Shown: positions 25,614 to 35,558 of the stretch, in pieces
How positions within the stretch are numbered: position 1 is the stretch's first letter
Layout of the letters: each line of letters starts with the position of its first letter
Assembly: GCA_963726715.1 (NCBI GenBank)
Contig: CAVSDF010000010.1
Coordinates: forward strand, 744,001 to 808,000
Length of the DNA stretch: 64,000 nucleotides
Origin: CAVSDF01 sp963726715
Lineage (GTDB): Bacteria; Bacteroidota; Rhodothermia; Rhodothermales; BA12
Reading direction: 5' to 3'
Made by a program: the position numbers and the translations under genes
The notes under the pieces: model-generated
What the model was told of the DNA's origin: nothing
Databases searched by the model: none
What the model saw: the letters and a program-made list of their open reading frames with translations, nothing else

Positions 25614-28600
25614 TCAGCGGACGAGGACCATCGAGCGCGTCCGCACGGTCGTGGCGGCGCCGCGGCGCACGTCGAGGCGGTAGAGGTACAGGCCGCTGGC
25701 GAGGGGCGAGCCGTCCCCGCCGCGTCCGTTCCAGAGCACCGCGTACGCACCGGGCGACTTCGCGCCCGCGTCGAGGGTGGCGACGAGGCGCCCGGTGATG
25801 TCGTAGACGCTCAGCGACACCTCGGCGGGGGCGGCGAGGGTGTAGCGGATCGTCGTCTCGCCGGTGACCGGGTTCGGGGCGTTCTGCGCGAGGCGGATGC
25901 CGCTCGCCTCGGCCTCGTCATCGACCCCGACGGTCGGGCTGACGGTCACCTCGACCGGGATCGTGAGACCGGCAGCGTTTCCGGCCACGACGATCTCGCC
26001 GCGCTGCGTGCTCTCGCCGAGGCCCGTCGCGTCGAACGTGACGGTGACCGACTGCGCGGCGCCGGGCGCGAGCGTGCCCTGCGTCGGGGCGACGGTCAGG
26101 CGCGAGGTGCCGGTCGCGGTGACGGTGACCGTCCCCGAGGCCTGCCCGGTCGCGCCGCCGTTGTCGGTGACGGTCAGTGTGGCGGTGTACGTGCCTGCCG
26201 CCGCGTAGGCGTGCGTGGCGAGAGCCTGCGTGCTCGACACGCCATCGCCAAACGTCCACCGGTAGCCGACGATCTGGCCGTCGGCGTCGGTCGAGCCGGA
26301 GCCGTCGAACGTGACCGTCTCGCCGGTCGCGGCCTGCGACTTCGAGACGCTCGCGCGGGCCACCGGCGGTGTGTTGCCCCCGCCGCCACCGCTGACGGTG
26401 ATCGGCGCCGAGATCTGCCCGGTCGCGCCCTGGTTGTCGGTGACGGTGAGCGTGATGGTGTACGTGCCCGCGGCGGCGTACGCGTGCGTCGCCACGGCCT
26501 GCGTGCTGGTTACGCCGTCGCCAAACGCCCATCGGTAGCCGACGATCTGGCCGTCGGCGTCGGACGAGGTCGAGGCGTCGAAGGTGACGGTCTGGCCCGC
26601 CTGCGGCTGGCCGGGCGAGATCGAGCCGCGCGCGACGGGCGGCTGGTTCGCGCTGCCCACGTTCTCACCGACGGCGCGGATCAGGAGCGCGGCATTCTGG
26701 AAGCCCTGGATCGTGTTGATGTTGACGTACCGGCCCGCGTTGCCGTCGAAGTAGAAGCTCTTGCCCGCCACGCGCGCATCGGTGTCGGTGCCCGCCGGGA
26801 AGGCGTAGAAGCCGATCATCGCCACCTCGACGTAGAACGTGTCGCGCGCGGCGAAGGTGAGCGGGGTGGTGAGCGCCACGTCGAAGAAGCGTCCGCCCGG
26901 CGAGGTCGGCAGGCTCCGCCCGACCGATTGCAGCGCGTTGCCGCTGCGGTCGTAGACGGTCACGACGACATCGTTGGTCGTCGAGTTTTCGGTGCGCATG
27001 TGGAATTGCACGCGGTCGAGGCGGTAGCCGGTCGTGAGGTCGAACTCGTTGAGCGCCTGCACGAGGGTGCCGTCGCCGAAGCCGATGAACGTATCCGCCG
27101 TCTCGTCGCCGTCGTCGAGGTAGAGCACGCCCGCCGGGGGCGGCTGCGAGGCGGAGGCGCCTGCGGCAGGAGCGGAGGCAGAGGGCATCCCGGCGCCGCG
27201 CATCTTCGGGACATCGGCGGCGGTCCACGCCGGGACCGTCGGCGGGAACGTGAGGCCGCCGCCTTCGGGAAAGCGGTGCGCCACGCCCGGCGTCTGGCGG
27301 GCGGTGAGGGTGTAGTTCAGGGCGGCGGTGCCGGTGTTGCGGAGCGTGAAGGTGCCCCTCCCGACCGTCCCCGGCAGCACGCCGAAGCGCAGCTGCTGCA
27401 CGTCCGCCGAGGCGACCGCCGCGCCGCCCGCGCCGACCTTCGCGCTGTACACGCCGCGTCCATGCGTCGCCGCGACGATGAGGCCATCCGACGGCCGCGC
27501 CACGATCATGTCGGTGACGACGTTGCCGATGAGGCCGGGGGCTTCCTGCGCCCACGCGGTCGCGGCGCCGCTGAGCTGCGTCGCCGAGTAGACGCCGGTG
27601 CTGGTGCCGAGGAGGTAGAGCGTCCCGCTCGCCGTCGGCACGATGGCCGCCGAGCGTACCGACGGGCCGTCGTTGCCGCTGAGCGTGCCCTCGATGTTCG
27701 TCCACGACGTGCCTCCGTTGGCCGAGTGCCAGACGCTGACCACGTTGTAGTTCGAGAACGTGGCGATGATCTCGTCGGCGTTGGCCGGGTGGATGGCGAT
27801 CGACGACGGGTAGGCGCCAGCGGTCAGGCCGGGCGGCGTGATGACCACGCCCGCCGGGTTCGCCGCCGGATTGTCGACGCGCTTCAGCACCGTCTCGTTC
27901 TGCGAGTTGGTCGCGCCGAAGTAGAGGCGGTTCGCCGGGGCCGTCGAGACGGCGAGCGTCGTCACGCGGTGCGTCGTCGCCGCGCCGACGGCGCTGCCGG
28001 TGAGCTTCGTCCAGTTCGTCGCCGTCGGCTGCTGGTTGCCGACGGCGATGCCGTCGAGGTTCGAGTTGCGCCAGACGGTGTTGCCGCCCGCGAGGTACAT
28101 CACGCGGGCGTCGTTGGGGTCGAGCAGGTAGGGCGTGATGAACTGGAAGTTGGTCTCGCCGGCGGGCTTGACGAGGCTGTACGCCGCCTGCCCGTTCTGC
28201 TGGCTGATGCGCACGACGTTGCCATTCTGCGACGACACGTAGAGCGGAAACCCGCCCGGCGCCACTGCCGCGAATCCGCCATCGCCGGTGAGCACGTCCT
28301 GCCAGAGCTGCGTCGGCGAGGCGGCCTCGGTGATCCACGAGCCGTTGTCCTGCAAGCCGCCCGCGATCAGGTCGCCGCCGCGCGGGTCGACGGCGACGGC
28401 GTAGAACTGCGTCGTCAGGTAGCCATTGTTGAGGAACGTCCACTGCTGCGGCTGCTGCAAGGCGTTGGCGGCCTTCGAGATGCCGCCGTCGTGGCCGGAG
28501 AGGAGGGCGTTCGGGTTGTTCGGGAAGAAGACGACCGCGTGCTGATCGGGGTGGTGGTTCGGGTACTGGCCCGTCCGGCTGTTCGGGTCGGTCGCGTAGC

Positions 28601-30272
28601 CGGCGACGCGCGTGAAGGCCGCGCCGCCGTCGGTCGAGCGGTAGAGGTTGGTGCCGCCGACCCAGATCGTGTTCGGATCGTCGGGCTTGACGCGCACGAG
28701 CATGTCGTAGCCGCCCTGCGTCGAGAACTCGCCGCCGAAGCCGGTCTCGTTCTTGAGGCCCGGCGAGCGGTCGGTCCACGTGTTCGCGCCTGCGTTGTAG
28801 CGGAGCAGTTGGTGATCCTCCGGCTTGTCCGCCGTCTGGTTCTTCTGGACGAACACATAGACGGTGTTGGCGTCCGATGGCGCGGTGCCGAGGACCATGC
28901 GGTACGGGTCGGCGGTGAGCGTCGGCGGCGAGACGCTGGTCCACGAGACGCCGTCGTTGGTCGAGCGGTAGACGCCGAATTCGGCGAAGCCGCCGCCGTT
29001 GCGGCTGAGGGTCGCGTAGATGCTGCCGTCGGCGGCGATGGCGACATCGGTCATCTGGCTGTAGGGCGACTGCGTGCGCCCGAGCGTCTGCTGCCACGAG
29101 GCGCCGCCGTCGGCCGAGCGCATGATGCCCGCGTAGGTCGCCGCGAAAACGGTCCGCGTCTGCGGATGGACGGCGACGTTCCAGACGATGTCGAAGAAGG
29201 CGTCGAAGGTGTTGCGCGAGCCGGGCGCGGTCGCCGGGAGTTGCGCCCACGTGACGCCGCCGTCGGTCGATTTGAAGAGGCCCTGCCCGGCGTAGAGCGT
29301 GCTGCCGCCGCCAGCGGAGTTGCCGCTGAACTCGCCGGTGCCGTGGTACCAGACGGCGCGGCTCGACGGGTCCTGCGCAATCGCCGTCACGCTCGCGAAC
29401 TGCGCGAGCGACGAGGCGAGGCGCCACGTGGCCCCGTCGTCGTCGGAGACGAAGACGCCGCCCGAGATACCGCCCGCGAGGATGCGGCGGTTGGTGGTGC
29501 CGTTGTAGCCCAGGTCGATGGCGAGTGCGCGCGTGCGCCCCCCGACGTTGACCGGCCCGCGCGGCGTCCACGTGTCGATCTGCGCGCCTCCGTTCTTGCC
29601 CGCGAGGGCGGCGCGTTGGCGAAGGCGAGTTCGCGCACGCGGATGCCCTCGGGGACGGCGCCGGTGCGCGGGTCGGCGAGGCGGCGGCGCTCGAACTCGG
29701 ACCGCAGCCCGACCTCGGCGCGGCGCTCGTCCACGTCGCCCTCCTCGTCCTCTTTCTCATACGGCAGCGTAGCGAGGCGCGCCGCCGTGAACGCAGCCGA
29801 TCCGGGCACGGCGTCGGCGGGGGCGTAGTGCGCGACCCACGGCCCGAGCGCGTCGACGGCGGTGCGGAAGGCGGCGAGGCGCGCGTCGCACCCATCCGCG
29901 GGCGCCCCGCCGTCGCGTCCCTCGACGTGCCACGAGGCGAATCCGACGTGCCCGGCGGGGAGGGTGGCGGCGGCGGGAAGTCCGTAGCTGGCGACGTGCG
30001 CGCCGCCGTCCGGGTAGCGGTAGCGCCGCGCATCGGCGCGCCCGAGCACGTCGGCGTGCGAGGCGACGAGCGTGAACGCGCATGTCCGCACCGACCGCCC
30101 GTCGGCGCCTGCGGCGGTCGCGTACGCCGTCTGGATCGTCCGCGTGACGGCGACGGAGTCGTGCGCGGCGGAGCGGGCCAGCGGACTGGTCAGCGGTCTG
30201 GGCGGCGGTGGAGGATGGGCCGGCGAAGAGGGCGAGGGCGGCCAGAACAGGGGCGGAAACGAATCGGAGCAT
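25614..30272 (-). CDS. giant exported sortilin/BNR-type beta-propeller protein with two PKD domains and T9SS tail, two frameshifts
   Basis: About 1,550 residues. Signal peptide LRFVSAPVLAALALFAGPSS at the N-terminus, then propeller repeats of the sortilin type (GLFKSTDGGVTWAQLPATAP, GIMRSADGGASWQQTLGRTQ, GVYRSTNDGVSWTSVSPP). Near residues 1,180-1,350 are two consecutive PKD domains (VGYRWAFGDGVTSTQAVATH and VGYRWTFGDGVSSTQALATH). An ASH-like domain (GAAQSVTVTFDATGLGESTQ) and a type A sorting tail (QNAPNPVTGETTIRYTLAAP ... TRSMVLVR) follow. Frame changes are inferred near 30190 (after TADQS) and near 29600 (after ELAFANA, continuing GKNGGAQIDTW); the rest is intact. It is a secreted, cell-surface protein; such propellers are found in proteases, glycosidases and adhesins, so the activity is open. 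Confidence 0.85.
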
Positions 30273-30377
30273 GGCAGGCAATGAGGTCGGACATCTGCTC
30301 AGGCGCATTCCCGTCCCCAACCGGCTCACGCGGCCCGGCTTTTCTTTGCGCCGCCCGCCGCGGCGCATCCACCGACA

Positions 30378-30453
30378 CCTGTCCGGTCGGGGACCAGAGA
30401 GGTGATCCCCGGCCCCGCACCGCGCAACCTGTCAGGTCCCCGCACCGGACAGG
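30378..30453. repeat. long inverted repeat between two T9SS-type genes
   Basis: The arm at 30378-30395 (CCTGTCCGGTCGGGGACC) pairs with 30435-30453 with one bulged base. It contains an inner AACCTGTCAGGT element of a type common in environmental bacterial genomes. It could fold into a strong hairpin after the remnant gene's stop on the minus strand, so it may double as a terminator. Confidence 0.65.
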
Positions 30454-30486
30454 ATTTCCCCCACTCCCACCGCAGCCCCGCTCCGC

Positions 30487-31020
30487 TCAGCGGCCTACGA
30501 CGACGAGCCGCTGGCTCTCGGTGCGCCCGCCCGAGGTGGCGCGGGCGATGTAGAGGCCGGGCGCGAGGGCGGAGGCGTCGAGGGCGACGGCGGTTTCGCC
30601 TGCGGGAAGCGTGCCGCGGAAGGCGACGCCGGTCTCGCGTCCGAGGGCGTCGTAGACCTGAACCGCGACCCCCGCTTCGGCAGGCAGCCGCACCGCACCG
30701 ACGTCGCGCCGCGCGTCGGCGACGGGCCGGGGGCGCCGATGGCGAAGGCGGACGGCACCAGCACGACCTCGACCGATGCCGAGAGCGTCGCCGCGCCGTC
30801 GAGGTCGACCTGCCGCAGGCGGACGCGGCGGTAGGCGCCGGGCGCGAGGCCATCGAGGCGGCGCGTGTAGCTCTGCCACTCGCTCGTCGTGCCAGGTCAG
30901 GGGGCGAAGGCGCGCTCGGTCCACGTGTTCGAGGACTGCACGCCGACGGTCTGCGTCTCCACGTAGAAGCCGGCGTTGTTCGTCTCGCTCGTTGTCTCCC
31001 AGCGCACGACGACCGCGCGC
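30487..31020 (-). pseudogene. 3' remnant of a T9SS-secreted protein
   Basis: Carries a fibronectin-like stretch (RAVVVRWETTSETNNAGFYV; QSYTRRLDGLAPGAYRRV; QVDLDGAATLSASVEVVLVP) and a type A sorting tail (GVAVQVYDALGRETGVAFRG, LDASALAPGLYIARATSGG, ESQRLVVVGR). An in-frame TGA lies at about 30898-30900 between two segments in the same frame, and a frame change lies near 30690-30700 over a duplicated GTGCG. The 5' part is missing: coding similarity stops abruptly at about 31020, where a plus-strand fragment begins. Taken together this looks like a decayed remnant rather than a simple read error. Confidence 0.72.
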
Positions 31021-31023
31021 CGT

Positions 31024-31327
31024 CGCTCACCGCGGTCGCCGCTTACACCGACCTTCTCGGACGCTTCGACCACGCCCTCGACCTCGCGCCCGACGACCGC
31101 CCCGCCTTCGCCGATGCGCAGACCAATCTGGGCGCCGATGCCCGCGCCGAACTCGCCGCCCTCGTCGCGTCCACCACTGCCGATGAGGCTGCGGAGGAGA
31201 CAGACGAGGAAACGACCTCCGCGCCCATCCCACCGCGCGCCCCGTCCTGCGCACCGCCCTCCTCGCTCTCGCCCCGCCCGACAGCGCCGGGGCCGCCGAA
31301 GCCGACAGCGTGCTGGCGCTGCGGTGA
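31024..31327 (+). pseudogene. 3' fragment of an unidentified gene
   Basis: Open and coding-like from about 31024: TAVAAYTDLLGRFDHALDLA, ADAQTNLGADARAELAALVA, then after a frame change near 31228 continuing TARPVLRTALLALAPPDSA and ending ADSVLALR. No start codon or 5' part is present; the coding signal begins exactly where the minus-strand T9SS remnant breaks off. I do not recognise the family. Confidence 0.5.
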
Positions 31328-31426
31328 CAGGCGCCGCGGCGCGTTGGATTGGCGGGGACTTCGCGCGGGCGCTGCCGGGCCTACGCCGTGCCGCGCGTTC
31401 TTGGAGGCGTCAGACCTTTCCGATCC

Positions 31427-33031
31427 GTGCCGGACCTCTCCACATCCTCCGCCGCGGTTCAGAGTGCCGAGGTCAAGAGCGAGTTGCAGGACTACCTGCA
31501 CGTCCGGCAGGCGCGGCGGACGCTGTTTCCCCGCGCGCTGCTCGTCGGGATTCTCTCGGGCGCCGTGGCGGTCGCGTTTCGGATCGCGCTCTCGGCGGGC
31601 GAGGCGGCGCGCGGGCGGCTCATCGGGTGGTCGCACGGGTTCGGGCTGCCGGGCATCGTCTGGCCGGTGCTCTGGGGCGCCGTCGGGGCCGGACTGGCCG
31701 TGTGGATGACGCGCCGCTACGCCCCTGAGGCCGCCGGAAGCGGGATTCCGCACCTCGAAGCCGTTCTCCACCGCCTGCGCGAGATGAACTGGAGGCGCCT
31801 CGTGCCCGTCAAGTTCGCCGCCGGTGTGCTCGCGCTCGGCAGCGGCCTCGCCCTCGGACGCGAAGGCCCGACCGTCCAACTCGGCGGCGGCGTCGGCGCG
31901 GCGGTCTCCGACCTCCTCAAGGTGCCGCAGCAGGACCGGCAGACGCTCATCGCCGCGGGCGCCGGTGCGGGCCTCGCCGCCGCCTTCAACGCGCCGCTCT
32001 CGGGCCTCGTCTTCGTGCTCGAGGAAGTGCAGCGCGACTTCCGCCCGATGGTCTTCGGCGCCGCCTTCCTCGCCTCCGCCGCCGCGAGCGTCCTCGCGCG
32101 CGCCGTCTCCGGCCAGTTCCCCGTCTTCGAGGTGCCCGCCTACCCGGTGCAGGACCTCACCCTCCTTCCTGCTTTCGCCCTCGTCGGCGTGGCGACGGGC
32201 GCCATCGGGGCGGCCTTCAACCGCGGGCTGCTGTGGACGATGGATCGCTACGAATCGGTCGCCCCGAGCCGCCGGACGCTTGCCGCCGCGCTCACCGGGG
32301 CGGTCATCGGGGCCGTCGCGTTCGCCGCGCCGGGGGCCGTCGGCGGCGGGCACGACCTCGCCGAGGAGATCCTGACCGGGCGGATGCTCCTCACCGCCAT
32401 CCCGCTCTGGCTGGCCCTCCGCTTCATCCTCACGCTCGGCAGCTACGGCACCGGCGCGCCGGGCGGCGTCTTCGCCCCGCTCCTCGTGCTCGGCGCCCTC
32501 GGCGGCCTCGCCGTCGGCATCGTCACCGGACGCCTGTTCCCCGGCAGCGTGCCCGATCCGGGCGCCTTCGCGGTCGTGGGGATGGGGGCGTGCTTCGCGG
32601 CCATCGTGCAGGCGCCATTGACCGGCATCGTGCTGATCCTGGAGATGACGGGCAACTACGCGCAGATGTTGCCGCTGCTCGTGGCGTGCTTCGTGGCCTA
32701 CATCGTCGCGGAGTGGCTCGGGGCCTCGCCGCTCTACGAGGCCCTGTTGCAGCGCGACCTCGCGCGGCGCGGCGTGTCGCTCCACGCGGCCGAGCCGGTC
32801 GTCGTCGAGGTCGAGGTGCGCGAGGGCGCGCCGTTCGCCTTCCGCCGCGTCCGCGACCTCGGCCTGCCACCGGGCACCGTCCTCGTCCGCTGCCGCGAGG
32901 GCGAGCGCGAGTGGATTCCGACCGCCGAGACCGTGCTCACGCCCCACGTCCGCATCACCGCCGTCATTGCCCCGGATTCCGACGGCGGCCTCGCGGCTCT
33001 CCACGACGGGTGTGGGGAGGAGGTGGGGTGA
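31427..33031 (+). CDS. ClC-family chloride channel or H+/Cl- exchanger with C-terminal RCK_C-like domain
   Basis: 534 residues from GTG 31427 (GTG at 31388 is also possible). The ClC signatures are present: AAGSGIPHLEAVL (GSGIP), GLALGREGPTVQLGGGVGA (GREGP with the gating Glu) and GSYGTGAPGGVFAPLLVLGA (GxFxP). The C-terminal ~85 residues (VEVEVREGAPFAFRRVRDLG ... VLTPHVRITAVIAP) look like a TrkA/RCK C-terminal regulatory domain. An inner-membrane anion transporter, probably for acid response or ion balance. No frameshift. Confidence 0.9.
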   Translation: MPDLSTSSAAVQSAEVKSELQDYLHVRQARRTLFPRALLVGILSGAVAVAFRIALSAGEAARGRLIGWSHGFGLPGIVWPVLWGAVGAGLAVWMTRRYAPEAAGSGIPHLEAVLHRLREMNWRRLVPVKFAAGVLALGSGLALGREGPTVQLGGGVGAAVSDLLKVPQQDRQTLIAAGAGAGLAAAFNAPLSGLVFVLEEVQRDFRPMVFGAAFLASAAASVLARAVSGQFPVFEVPAYPVQDLTLLPAFALVGVATGAIGAAFNRGLLWTMDRYESVAPSRRTLAAALTGAVIGAVAFAAPGAVGGGHDLAEEILTGRMLLTAIPLWLALRFILTLGSYGTGAPGGVFAPLLVLGALGGLAVGIVTGRLFPGSVPDPGAFAVVGMGACFAAIVQAPLTGIVLILEMTGNYAQMLPLLVACFVAYIVAEWLGASPLYEALLQRDLARRGVSLHAAEPVVVEVEVREGAPFAFRRVRDLGLPPGTVLVRCREGEREWIPTAETVLTPHVRITAVIAPDSDGGLAALHDGCGEEVG

Positions 33032-33236
33032 GGGGGGTGAGTTTGTGTGGAGTGAGTTGGTGAGGAGCGCTCTGGCAGCGCGGCCCCGGTCGGGTCAGGC
33101 CGCCCCACCCTCTCACAACCTCACCACCCGAACCGGCGCGCAGCGCCGTCTCCCCCCGCCTTCACCGCCCGGCGCCCGGTGCGCGGGGGCGCGCGTGGTA
33201 GCTTGGCCCGAACCCACCGGAGCGATCCACGGAGCG

Positions 33237-34112
33237 ATGCCCACCCTTCTCGACGGCACCGCCGTCGCCGCCACGATCCGCGCCGAGCTGCGCGGCGAGG
33301 TCGCCGCCTTCGCTGCTGCGCACGGACGCGCGCCCGCCCTCCGCGTCGTGCTCGTCGGCGACCACCCGGCGTCGGCGTCGTACGTGCGCGCCAAGACCCG
33401 CGCCGCCGCCGAGATCGGCCTCGACGCCGAGACGATCGCTCTCCCCGACACGGCGACCGGGGCCGAGCTTCTCGCCCTCGTCGAGCGCCTCAACGCCGAC
33501 GGCGCCGTCGATGGCATCCTCGTGCAGCTTCCGCTTCCGGCGCACGTGAGCGAGCGCGAGATCGTCGCCGCGGTGCGCCCGGACAAAGACGTCGACGGCT
33601 TCCACCCGGCCAACGCGGGCGTCGTCGTGACGACAACCGGCGGCCTCGCACCCTGCACACCGTCGGGCGTGATCGAGCTTTTGCGGCGCTACGGCGTCGA
33701 GACGCGCGGGCGCCACGCGGTCGTCATCGGGCGCTCGAACGTCGTCGGGAGGCCGATGGCGTGGCTGCTGACGCGCCCGCCGCAGAACGCGACCGTCACC
33801 GTCTGCCACCGCCACACGCCCGATCTCGGCCACTTCACCCGCATGGCCGACCTGCTCGTCGTGGCCGTCGGCCAGCCGGGCCTCATCACGGCAGACATGG
33901 TGAAAGACGGCGCGGCGGTCGTCGATGTCGGCATCAACCGAGTCGAGGACGCGAGCGCGGCGCGCGGCTATCGCCTCGTCGGCGACGTCGACTTCGCATC
34001 GGTCGCCCCCAAGACCTCGTTCATCACCCCGGTGCCCGGCGGCGTCGGCCCGATGACGATTGCGATGCTCCTGCGCAACACCATCGACGCGGCGCGGGCA
34101 CGCGTGGAGTAA
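33237..34112 (+). CDS. folD: bifunctional methylenetetrahydrofolate dehydrogenase/cyclohydrolase FolD
   Basis: Interconverts 5,10-methylene-THF and 10-formyl-THF. The 291-residue product has the signatures GDHPASASYVRAKTRAAAEI (catalytic YxxxK), DGILVQLPLPAH, RPDKDVDGFHPANAG, PCTPSGVIELLRRYG, VVIGRSNVVGRPMAWLL and FITPVPGGVGPMTIAMLL. Intact. The 205-base gap upstream consists of G/T- and C/A-rich low-complexity sequence and shows no gene. Confidence 0.95.
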   Translation: MPTLLDGTAVAATIRAELRGEVAAFAAAHGRAPALRVVLVGDHPASASYVRAKTRAAAEIGLDAETIALPDTATGAELLALVERLNADGAVDGILVQLPLPAHVSEREIVAAVRPDKDVDGFHPANAGVVVTTTGGLAPCTPSGVIELLRRYGVETRGRHAVVIGRSNVVGRPMAWLLTRPPQNATVTVCHRHTPDLGHFTRMADLLVVAVGQPGLITADMVKDGAAVVDVGINRVEDASAARGYRLVGDVDFASVAPKTSFITPVPGGVGPMTIAMLLRNTIDAARARVE

Positions 34113-34509
34113 AAGACGGCGGACGACGGACGGCCCAGCGGGGGGCGTAGAGTCGCATCGGCAGGGCCGTTACGTTCTGCATCCGCCTTCCCGTTGTGTC
34201 AGTGCGAGGCCCTGGAAGGGCCTGGCAATCCGGACCGAAGGCGTCCGTCGATCCAGAGTGCCATGTCGCCCTGCGGCGGGGCAGGCTGTCGCTGCGCTCC
34301 TCGCAATGACAGGCGTCGAAGATCAAGACAGAACGGAACGAGCCTGGAGACGCATCGGGGGTGCGTCTCCAGAGGGCGCTGCCGCAGGCGCGGAGGCGCA
34401 TTCTCTGCCGACTGGACTGGGAAGGATCGGCGGAGCGCAGCCCGGTCGGACACGTCCAGGCTGCTGGTTCCATCCAGCGTGAAACAGCGAGAGGTTTTCG
34501 GTGAAAAAG
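34113..34509. other. gene-free gap with repeat B
   Basis: About 400 bases between folD and the iclR promoter. It holds GACGAC-type sequence just after folD, MITE-like repeat B at 34195-34313 and otherwise anonymous sequence that becomes more AT-rich toward 34500. No plausible coding frame. Confidence 0.65.
34195..34313 (+). repeat. MITE-like repeat B, copy 2
   Basis: Near-inverted ends (TGTGTCAGTGCGAGG against CCTCGCAATGACAGG). It aligns along its length with the copy at 16817-16908 in reverse orientation, with about 25 extra bases in the middle. Confidence 0.82.
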
Positions 34510-34511
34510 GA

Positions 34512-34543
34512 TTGACAATCTGGTGACGAAACCATTAGGTTCA
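34512..34543 (+). promoter_or_regulatory. candidate promoter of the iclR gene
   Basis: TTGACA at 34512-34517, a 17-base spacer, then TTAGGT. The overlapping TAGGTTCA partly fits the Bacteroidota TAnnTTTG box. The surroundings are unusually AT-rich for this window. It lies about 22 bases before the ATG at 34565. Confidence 0.4.
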
Positions 34544-34564
34544 GATACGGAAACGCTGTTCCAC

Positions 34565-35428
34565 ATGCAAAACGAACTCGACATCGACGACGCAGGCCCC
34601 GCGGTAGCAGGGACGGTGCCGTCGCCGTCGTACGTCATCCCCTCGGTCGACCGCGCCTTCGAGATTCTCGACTGCCTCGCCGACATCCCCGACGGGCTGG
34701 GCCTCGCCGACCTCGCCCGCGCGACCGGCATCCCCAAATCGACGGCCTTCCGCATCCTCGCCACGCTCGAACCGCGCGGCCTCGTCCTCCTCGACGCCGC
34801 CACGCGCACCTACCGCCTCGGGCCGCACCTCTGGCTCTACGGCCACCGATTCGTGGAACGGCTCGACCTCTACCAGGCCGCCCGCGAGGCCATGCAGAAG
34901 CTCGCCGAAGCGGCGGGCGAGACCGTCTTCCTCGGCAACCTCGAAGGCTCCGAGGTGATCTACCTCCACCGCATCGAAAGCCCGCGCTCGGTCGCCATCG
35001 TCAAGAAACTCGGCGAGCGCGCGCCGGCCTACTGCACCGCGACCGGCACCGCCATCCTCGCCTTCCTGCCGCCTGCCGAGCGCGACGCCATCCTCGGCGA
35101 GCTGCCGCTCTCGGCCCACACCGACGTGACGATCGTCGACCCGGCGGTGCTGCGGGCGAGACTCTCCGAGACGCGGGCGCAGGGCTACGTGATCGTCAAC
35201 GGCGAGTACAACCGCGAGCTGATGTGCATCTCGGCGCCCGTCTTCGACCACACCGGGCGGTGCCGCGCCTCGCTCACCGTCGCGATGCCCGCCGCGCACC
35301 GCGCGAGCGACGCCCGGCAGCACCAGGTGGGCGCCCTCGTGCGCGCCGCCGCCCACGGCCTCTCCGAGCGCCTCGGCGCCACCGACCTGCCGCCGCCGCC
35401 GCCGCGCCCGAACGGGCTGCGCCGCTGA
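34565..35428 (+). CDS. IclR-family transcriptional regulator
   Basis: 287 residues. N-terminal winged helix-turn-helix (SVDRAFEILDCLADIPDGLG, LADLARATGIPKSTAFRILA, YRLGPHLWLYG) and C-terminal effector domain (LGNLEGSEVIYLHRIESPRS, LGERAPAYCTATGTAILAFL, GEYNRELMCISAPVFDHTGR). IclR proteins sense small acids or sugar-derived metabolites, such as the KdgR group that responds to uronate breakdown products. Its place just ahead of a TonB receptor and 25 kb of sugar-catabolism genes makes it the likely local regulator (inference). The start at ATG 34565 is chosen over an earlier in-frame start that would overlap the promoter. Confidence 0.92.
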   Translation: MQNELDIDDAGPAVAGTVPSPSYVIPSVDRAFEILDCLADIPDGLGLADLARATGIPKSTAFRILATLEPRGLVLLDAATRTYRLGPHLWLYGHRFVERLDLYQAAREAMQKLAEAAGETVFLGNLEGSEVIYLHRIESPRSVAIVKKLGERAPAYCTATGTAILAFLPPAERDAILGELPLSAHTDVTIVDPAVLRARLSETRAQGYVIVNGEYNRELMCISAPVFDHTGRCRASLTVAMPAAHRASDARQHQVGALVRAAAHGLSERLGATDLPPPPPRPNGLRR

Positions 35429-35558
35429 GCGCATCGCCCGCCGCCTCTCCGCGGCCCGTTTTTCCACCTCCCGTCGTCCCGGCCTCCCTGCCGCCGTCAG
35501 AGGCTCCGCCGCTCCCGCGGCGTCCTCCGCCCCTCACCTCCTCAACCCCCCGAGGCGC

